Below are positions 59,501 through 64,000 of a DNA stretch of 64,000 nt, one piece after another. Within the stretch, counting starts at the first letter, position 1. Every line of letters begins with the position of its first letter. The notes under the pieces are model-generated. The model was not told the DNA's origin. It saw only the letters and a program-made list of their open reading frames with translations, and did not search any database. This DNA comes from Alphaproteobacteria bacterium (GTDB lineage Bacteria; Pseudomonadota; Alphaproteobacteria; Elsterales; Elsteraceae): the NCBI GenBank assembly GCA_004292755.1, contig RDXE01000025.1, positions 186,001 through 250,000 of the forward strand. Direction: 5' to 3'. Made by a program: the position numbers and the translations under genes.

Positions 59501-60907
59501 ATGCGCCTGCTGATCGTTGGCACTTTGGAAGGGCATCTCACCACCGCGGGCCGCATCGCCCACGCCCGCGGCGCGAAGGTGAGCCATGTGCCCGACGGCA
59601 GTGCCGCGATGACAGCGTTGCGCGCCGGGCAAGGCGCTGATCTGGTGATGGTCGATGTCAAGCAGGACATCGCAGGCCTGATCCAGTCGCTGAAGCAAGA
59701 GCGGTTCCATGTTCCCGTGATCGCTTGCGGGATCGGCTCCGATGCTCAATCAGCCGTGCGCGCGATCAAAGCCGGGGCAAAGGAATACCTGCCGCTACCT
59801 CCAGATGCGGAGTTGATCGCCGCCGTTCTGGAAGCCGTGGTGGAGGAAACCAACGCCGTCATCGCCGGTGATGCCGCGATGCAGCGGGTGCTGAAGCTGG
59901 CCGACCAGATCGCCCCCTCTGAGGCCAGTGTGCTGATCACAGGGGAAAGCGGCACCGGTAAGGAAGTGCTGGCGCGCTACATCCATCGGAAGTCCAAGCG
60001 CTCCGGCAACAAGATGATCGCTGTCAACTGTGCGGCGATCCCAGAAAACCTGCTGGAATCCGAACTGTTCGGCCACGAGAAGGGCGCCTTCACCGGTGCC
60101 GTGGCCCGGCGGATTGGCAAGTTCGAAGAAGCCAATGGCGGCACGCTGCTGCTGGACGAAATCTCCGAAATGGATTTACGCCTGCAGGCCAAGCTGTTGC
60201 GCGCGATCCAGGAGCGGGAGATTGATCGCGTCGGCGGTGCAGCCCCCGTCCGGGTGGATATCCGCGTGCTTGCCACGTCGAACCGCGATCTTCAGGCCGA
60301 AGTGAAGGCCGGGCGGTTCCGGGAAGACCTGTGGTTCCGCCTCAACGTCGTCAATCTGGCCCTGCCCCCCTTGCGCCAGCGGCCAAACGATGTTGAGCGT
60401 CTGGCCGACCACTTTGCCCGCAAGTACGCCGAAACCAATGGGCTCGACTATCGCCCCCTGACGCCTGCCGCCCTTGACAAGCTGAAACGCTACGAGTGGC
60501 CGGGCAATGTGCGGGAGCTGGAAAACACGCTGCACCGCGCGGTGCTGATCGCCAGCGGCGATGAGATTGCGCCGGATGCCATTCTGTTAACCTCGCCCTC
60601 GGTGGCGGCACCTGTGGTCGCAGCTGCTGGCGCGGTCAGCGCGCCGCCCAGCATCGGCGACGAGGCGCGCACCACCCCGACTGCCTATGGACGCGGCGGG
60701 GGAACCACGGGCTTGGTTGGCCGCACGGTGGAGGAAGTGGAGCGTGATCTGATCATCGACACGCTGTCCCACTGCCTGGGCAATCGCACCCACGCGGCGA
60801 ACATTCTGGGCATTTCAATCCGGACGCTGCGCAACAAGCTGAAGCTGTATCAGGAGGCAGGCATTCCCGTGCCACCTCCTGGTGACGGCGACCGCGCGCT
60901 CGCCTGA
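59501..60907 (+). CDS. flbD: FlbD-type sigma54-dependent flagellar regulator
   Basis: 468 residues. A receiver-like domain (1-115) has D52 at the usual phospho-site but lacks the acidic pair near residue 8 and the K-P near 99, which reads P-L-P-P. The AAA+ domain shows Walker A G-E-S-G-T-G-K-E (148-155), the sigma54-contact loop G-A-F-T-G-A (195-200) and the W-P-G-N-V-R-E-L motif. A Fis-type HTH ends the protein ([20 protein letters not shown]). It activates late flagellar sigma54 promoters; the perfect site before fliK is a likely target. Confidence 0.92.
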   Translation: MRLLIVGTLEGHLTTAGRIAHARGAKVSHVPDGSAAMTALRAGQGADLVMVDVKQDIAGLIQSLKQERFHVPVIACGIGSDAQSAVRAIKAGAKEYLPLPPDAELIAAVLEAVVEETNAVIAGDAAMQRVLKLADQIAPSEASVLITGESGTGKEVLARYIHRKSKRSGNKMIAVNCAAIPENLLESELFGHEKGAFTGAVARRIGKFEEANGGTLLLDEISEMDLRLQAKLLRAIQEREIDRVGGAAPVRVDIRVLATSNRDLQAEVKAGRFREDLWFRLNVVNLALPPLRQRPNDVERLADHFARKYAETNGLDYRPLTPAALDKLKRYEWPGNVRELENTLHRAVLIASGDEIAPDAILLTSPSVAAPVVAAAGAVSAPPSIGDEARTTPTAYGRGGGTTGLVGRTVEEVERDLIIDTLSHCLGNRTHAANILGISIRTLRNKLKLYQEAGIPVPPPGDGDRALA

Positions 60908-60921
60908 GGAGCTGAAAGAGC

Positions 60922-63027
60922 ATGGCTGTCGTCCCCGCCAGTGCGCGAGAGCGAGCCCAAGGTCTTGCCAAGCAAGCACTCGCCCCGCTGAGGCGGGGCG
61001 AGGTTGGGCTTGCCGCAGGCGTTATCCTGATCCTGCTGGTGCTGCTGTTCCCGCTGCCGACGTGGCTGCTGGACATTGGTCTTGCGATCTCCATCAGCAT
61101 CTCGATCATCGTGCTGCTGGTGACCCTGTTCATCACCCGCCCGCTGGACTTCAACAGCTTTCCAACGGTGCTGTTGATCACCACTCTGCTGCGCCTGGGC
61201 CTGAATATCGCGTCTACCCGGTTGATCCTGGCCAATGGTCACATGGGCACCGATGCTGCGGGTCACGTCATTCAGGCCTTCGGCGGCCTGTTGATGCAGG
61301 GCAGCTTTATCATCGGCATCATTATCTTTTTGATCTTGGTGCTGGTGAACTTCATCGTCATCACAAAGGGCTCAACGCGTATTGCCGAGGTGGCGGCCCG
61401 CTTCAGCCTGGATGCCATGCCCGGCAAGCAGATGGCGATCGACGCCGATCTGTCGTCTGGTTTGATCACCGAGAGCGAAGCCAAACTGCGGCGCAAGGAA
61501 TTGGAAGAAGAAAGCCAGTTCTTCGGCTCCATGGATGGTGCGGCGAAGTTCGTGCGCGGCGATGCCGTGGCGGGCCTGATCATTACGGCGATCAACATCA
61601 TCGCGGGCCTGCTGATCGGCACGCTGGAACACGGCATCAGCATCGGCCAGGCCGCCACCAACTACACGGTGCTGACGGTGGGTGATGGTCTGGTCAGCCA
61701 GATCCCGGCGCTGATCATCTCCGTGGCGGCAGGTCTGATCGTCACCAAGTCGGGCACCACGGGCTCCACCGACAAGGCGCTGTTCCGCCAGTTGGGTGGC
61801 TATCCAACCGCCCTTGGCATGTCATCGGGCTTGATGGCGATCATGGCGATCATGCCCGGCATTCCGTTCATCCCGTTCATGGGCTTGGCGGGCTTGTTGG
61901 GTGGGGCTGCCTACCTGCTGAAAAAGCAGGCTGAGGAAGTAGAGCAGCGCAAGGAAGACGATGCAGCTGCCAGCGGTCCAGCACCCGTTGCAGAAGAGCC
62001 GATCTCCGCAGCGTTGCAAATTGATCAGGTGCGATTGGAATTGGGGTACGGCCTGCTGGCCCTGATCAACTCCCCCAAGAGCCAGCGCCTGACCGACCAG
62101 ATCAAGGCCCTCCGCCGTCAGTTGGCCGTGGAGTTGGGTTTCGTCATGCCGGCAGTGCGCATCCAGGACAATCTGCAACTGCCTGCCAACACCTATGTGA
62201 TCCGGGTCAAGGAAATCGAAGCTGGCCGCGGCGACATCCGCCCGAACATGCTGCTGGTGATGGACCCGCGCGGCGAAACGATCACACTGCCCGGCGAACA
62301 AACCACCGAGCCGACCTTTGGTCTGCCCGCCATGTGGATCAGCGAAGGCAACCGCGAAGAGGCCCTGTTCCGCGGCTACACCGTGGTCGACCCGCCAACC
62401 GTCATCACCACCCATTTGACCGAGGTGGTGAAGGAAAACATGGCCGATCTGCTGTCCTATGCAGAGACGCAAAAGCTCCTGGGCGAAGTGGGCAAGGATT
62501 ACCAGAAGCTGGTCGCCGATGTGGTGCCAACGGTGATCTCTGTCGGTGGCATGCAGCGCATCTTGCAGAACCTGTTGAACGAGCGGGTGTCGATCCGCGA
62601 CTTGCCAACCGTCCTGGAGGCTGTGTCCGAGGCGAGCGCCTACACCCGCAACATTGGCCTGATCACGGAGCATGTGCGCACGCGGCTGTCCCGCCAGATC
62701 TCCGAAGCCAACACCACCGAGAGCGGGTTCATCCCACTGTTGACGCTCTCGCCGGAGTGGGAGCAAGCCTTCGCTGAGTCCCTGGTTGGGGATGGCGAGG
62801 ATCGGCAATTGTCGATGCAGCCCTCGCGCCTGCAGCAGTTCATCACCGGCACGCGCCAAGCCTTCGACCGCTACGCCCAGATGGGTGAGGCGCCAGTGCT
62901 GCTGACCAGTCCGATGATCCGGCCCTATGTCCGCTCCATCGTGGAACGGTTCCGGCCGAACACGGTGGTGATGAGCCAGAACGAAATCCATCCGAAGGCC
63001 AAGATCAAAACCCTGGGCCAAATCTAA
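60922..63027 (+). CDS. flhA: Flagellar export apparatus protein FlhA
   Basis: 701 residues, GAGGAGC before ATG. About eight membrane helices (25-320) with the FHIPEP signature L-R-L-G-L-N-I-A-S-T-R and the cytoplasmic loop D-A-M-P-G-K-Q-M-A-I-D-A-D. The C-terminal cytoplasmic domain (350-701) holds the chaperone-docking platform (L-E-L-G-Y-G-L-L, T-Y-V-I-R-V-K-E). It is the core of the type III export gate. A GTG-started mini-gene and hairpin separate it from flhF. Confidence 0.95.
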   Translation: MAVVPASARERAQGLAKQALAPLRRGEVGLAAGVILILLVLLFPLPTWLLDIGLAISISISIIVLLVTLFITRPLDFNSFPTVLLITTLLRLGLNIASTRLILANGHMGTDAAGHVIQAFGGLLMQGSFIIGIIIFLILVLVNFIVITKGSTRIAEVAARFSLDAMPGKQMAIDADLSSGLITESEAKLRRKELEEESQFFGSMDGAAKFVRGDAVAGLIITAINIIAGLLIGTLEHGISIGQAATNYTVLTVGDGLVSQIPALIISVAAGLIVTKSGTTGSTDKALFRQLGGYPTALGMSSGLMAIMAIMPGIPFIPFMGLAGLLGGAAYLLKKQAEEVEQRKEDDAAASGPAPVAEEPISAALQIDQVRLELGYGLLALINSPKSQRLTDQIKALRRQLAVELGFVMPAVRIQDNLQLPANTYVIRVKEIEAGRGDIRPNMLLVMDPRGETITLPGEQTTEPTFGLPAMWISEGNREEALFRGYTVVDPPTVITTHLTEVVKENMADLLSYAETQKLLGEVGKDYQKLVADVVPTVISVGGMQRILQNLLNERVSIRDLPTVLEAVSEASAYTRNIGLITEHVRTRLSRQISEANTTESGFIPLLTLSPEWEQAFAESLVGDGEDRQLSMQPSRLQQFITGTRQAFDRYAQMGEAPVLLTSPMIRPYVRSIVERFRPNTVVMSQNEIHPKAKIKTLGQI

Positions 63028-63047
63028 CCCCGACAGCGGAGGAGAGC

Positions 63048-63092
63048 GTGCCGAGACACCCCAGCCGCTACCCGCCGCCCGCCCCGCACTGA
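63048..63092 (+). CDS. Possible Pro-rich leader peptide before flhF
   Basis: A strong Shine-Dalgarno (GCGGAGGAGAG, 63036-63046) directly precedes GTG 63048, which opens a 14-codon frame: M-P-R-H-P-S-R-Y-P-P-P-A-P-H, then TGA. Three Pro in a row (residues 9-11) is a ribosome-stalling motif relieved by EF-P. The stop sits in the loop of a hairpin whose 3' arm contains the only Shine-Dalgarno-like bases of flhF. A real leader or a chance frame cannot be told apart from sequence alone. Confidence 0.35.
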   Translation: MPRHPSRYPPPAPH

Positions 63093-63098
63093 GCGGGG
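63082..63098 (+). promoter_or_regulatory. Hairpin masking the flhF ribosome binding site
   Basis: CCCCGC-ACTGA-GCGGGG. The GGGG at 63095-63098 is 9 bases before ATG 63108 and is the only purine-rich run there. Ribosomes reading the leader frame to its TGA (63090-63092) would open this stem, so coupling of leader and flhF translation is plausible. Confidence 0.4.
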
Positions 63099-63107
63099 TT
63101 GCCGTCC

Positions 63108-64000
63108 ATGCGGATCAAGACCTTCACCGCCGCCTCAATGCCCGAAGCCATTCGCATGGTGCGGGAGGAATTGGGCGACGGTGGCATCATCATCAGTTCC
63201 CAGCGCGACAGTGCTGGCATCCGCGTGACCGCGGCAGTGGAAGACCTCGAGGCAGGTGCGGAGGAGGCTCCGCCCCCACCCGTCGATGTGCCGCTGGATG
63301 CGTTGGAGGCGATTGCCCAGGCGCTGGACCGTCACGGCACACCGGGTGACTTGGCTGAGCGCTTGCTGAAGGCAGCATCCCCCCTGGCAGAAAAGCTGGC
63401 CCGTGCGGCCTCTGCCCTGTCAGTCGATGCACCTGTGATGGTGCTGGCCGCAGCCCTTGATACGTTGTTTCGCTTCCAGCCACTGGCGGCAACGCAATCC
63501 ACTCCACTGGTGCTGATGGGGCCACCGGGCTCCGGCAAAACCGTCACCGTCGCCAAGCTTGCCACCCGCGCTGTCCTGGCTGATTTGCCGGTGGGTGTGA
63601 TCACCGCGGATACCATGCGGGCAGGCGCTGTGGACCAGTTGGGGGCATTCACCCGCATTCTGGAACTGGACCTGCTAACGGTACAGGACCGCCCCAGCCT
63701 GACCGATGCCATCGCTGCGGCTGGCGCTGCGACCGGCGATGGCTTGTTGCTGATCGACACGGCGGGCACCAACCCATTCGATGCCACGGCGATGGCTGAA
63801 CTGGATGCCCTGCTGGATGGGTTGGAGCTGGATCGGGTGCTGGTGCTGCCCGCTGGCACCGACACCGAAGAAGCAGCCGAGACCGCGCGCGCCTTCCAAC
63901 GCCTGGGCTGCAAGCGCTTGCTGGTCACGCGCCTGGACGCTGCCCGCCGCCTCGGCTCGGTGCTCGTGGCAGCAGATGTCGCGCGCCTGGGCTTTTGTGA
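63108..64000 (+). CDS. flhF: Flagellar GTPase FlhF (3' end outside window)
   Basis: 297 complete codons, running off the window. M-R-I-K-T-F-T-A-A-S-M-P-E-A-I-R-M-V-R-E-E-L-G is the FlhF N-terminus (basic, aligned with other FlhF). A helical linker follows; then the SRP-type G domain begins: P-loop G-P-P-G-S-G-K-T-V-T (near 140), A-D-T-M-R-A-G-A-V-D-Q-L, and L-L-I-D-T-A-G (near 215). FlhF sets the position and number of polar flagella. Start ATG 63108 has only GGGG as Shine-Dalgarno, inside a hairpin. Confidence 0.9.
   Translation, partial: MRIKTFTAASMPEAIRMVREELGDGGIIISSQRDSAGIRVTAAVEDLEAGAEEAPPPPVDVPLDALEAIAQALDRHGTPGDLAERLLKAASPLAEKLARAASALSVDAPVMVLAAALDTLFRFQPLAATQSTPLVLMGPPGSGKTVTVAKLATRAVLADLPVGVITADTMRAGAVDQLGAFTRILELDLLTVQDRPSLTDAIAAAGAATGDGLLLIDTAGTNPFDATAMAELDALLDGLELDRVLVLPAGTDTEEAAETARAFQRLGCKRLLVTRLDAARRLGSVLVAADVARLGFC

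Overview
The window is GC-rich, densely coded DNA from a motile alphaproteobacterium. A SciP (DUF1153) homologue, an FlbD-type sigma54 activator, the order fliF-fliG-fliH-fliN-flbD-flhA-flhF and a Cys-type Tat-exported formate dehydrogenase with its DUF3305/DUF3306 accessory set all point that way; a Rhodospirillales or Azospirillales member is likely, but the genus cannot be fixed from this sequence. No rRNA, tRNA, CRISPR array, transposase or phage gene was seen.

Layout. (1) 1-6.8 kb, plus strand: a compact, mostly overlapping operon of DUF1302 (5' end outside the window), DUF1329, YCF48-like, RND/MMPL exporter, cupin and DUF1488 genes, which looks like an envelope transport module. (2) 7.0-8.6 kb, minus strand: a nitroreductase-MarR operon with a doubled palindromic operator. 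(3) 8.7-25.1 kb: a formate dehydrogenase locus. An Fe-S accessory protein diverges from a run of five accessory genes (biotin/lipoate-ligase fold, DUF6505, DUF6352, DUF3305, DUF3306). Then come an HTH-TorD fusion behind its own promoter and palindrome, a small Tat protein and the three structural subunits, followed by mobB-moeA. A minus-strand operon of sodC, an unknown secreted protein, fdhD and mobA completes molybdenum-cofactor supply and enzyme maturation. (4) 25.3-33.3 kb: a TauE/SafE permease faces a minus-strand tripartite tricarboxylate transport operon (tctB, tctA, tartrate/D-malate dehydrogenase, fluoroacetate-dehalogenase-like hydrolase, and three tandem tctC genes). (5) 33.5-48.0 kb: a flagellin modification island. 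Three large TPR-GT41 (O-GlcNAc-transferase-like) proteins surround one flagellin whose middle domain has Ser at nearly every third residue for about 110 residues. A FlaG-like protein, an unknown protein, and a dehydratase/reductase pair for a deoxy-acetamido sugar follow. (6) 48.1-64 kb: fliK-flgD, two tandem FlgE-type genes, sciP, then fliF, fliG, fliH, fliN, flbD, flhA and the start of flhF.

The strongest candidates for an undescribed system are two. One is the Ser-triplet flagellin with its three GT41 enzymes and nearby sugar genes; I infer dense O-glycosylation of a repetitive filament-surface domain. The other is the HTH-TorD fusion, whose promoter carries a palindrome overlapping the -10 region, suggesting that a formate dehydrogenase maturation chaperone also controls its own operon. 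Smaller points of interest are a possible Pro-rich leader peptide controlling flhF, a biotin-ligase-fold protein without the catalytic motifs in the fdh locus, and a sigma54 promoter placed so close to fliK that its transcript would be almost leaderless.

Domain and motif assignments come from reading the translated sequence by eye; no database search was run. Start codons were chosen from ribosome binding sites, overlaps and family N-termini.
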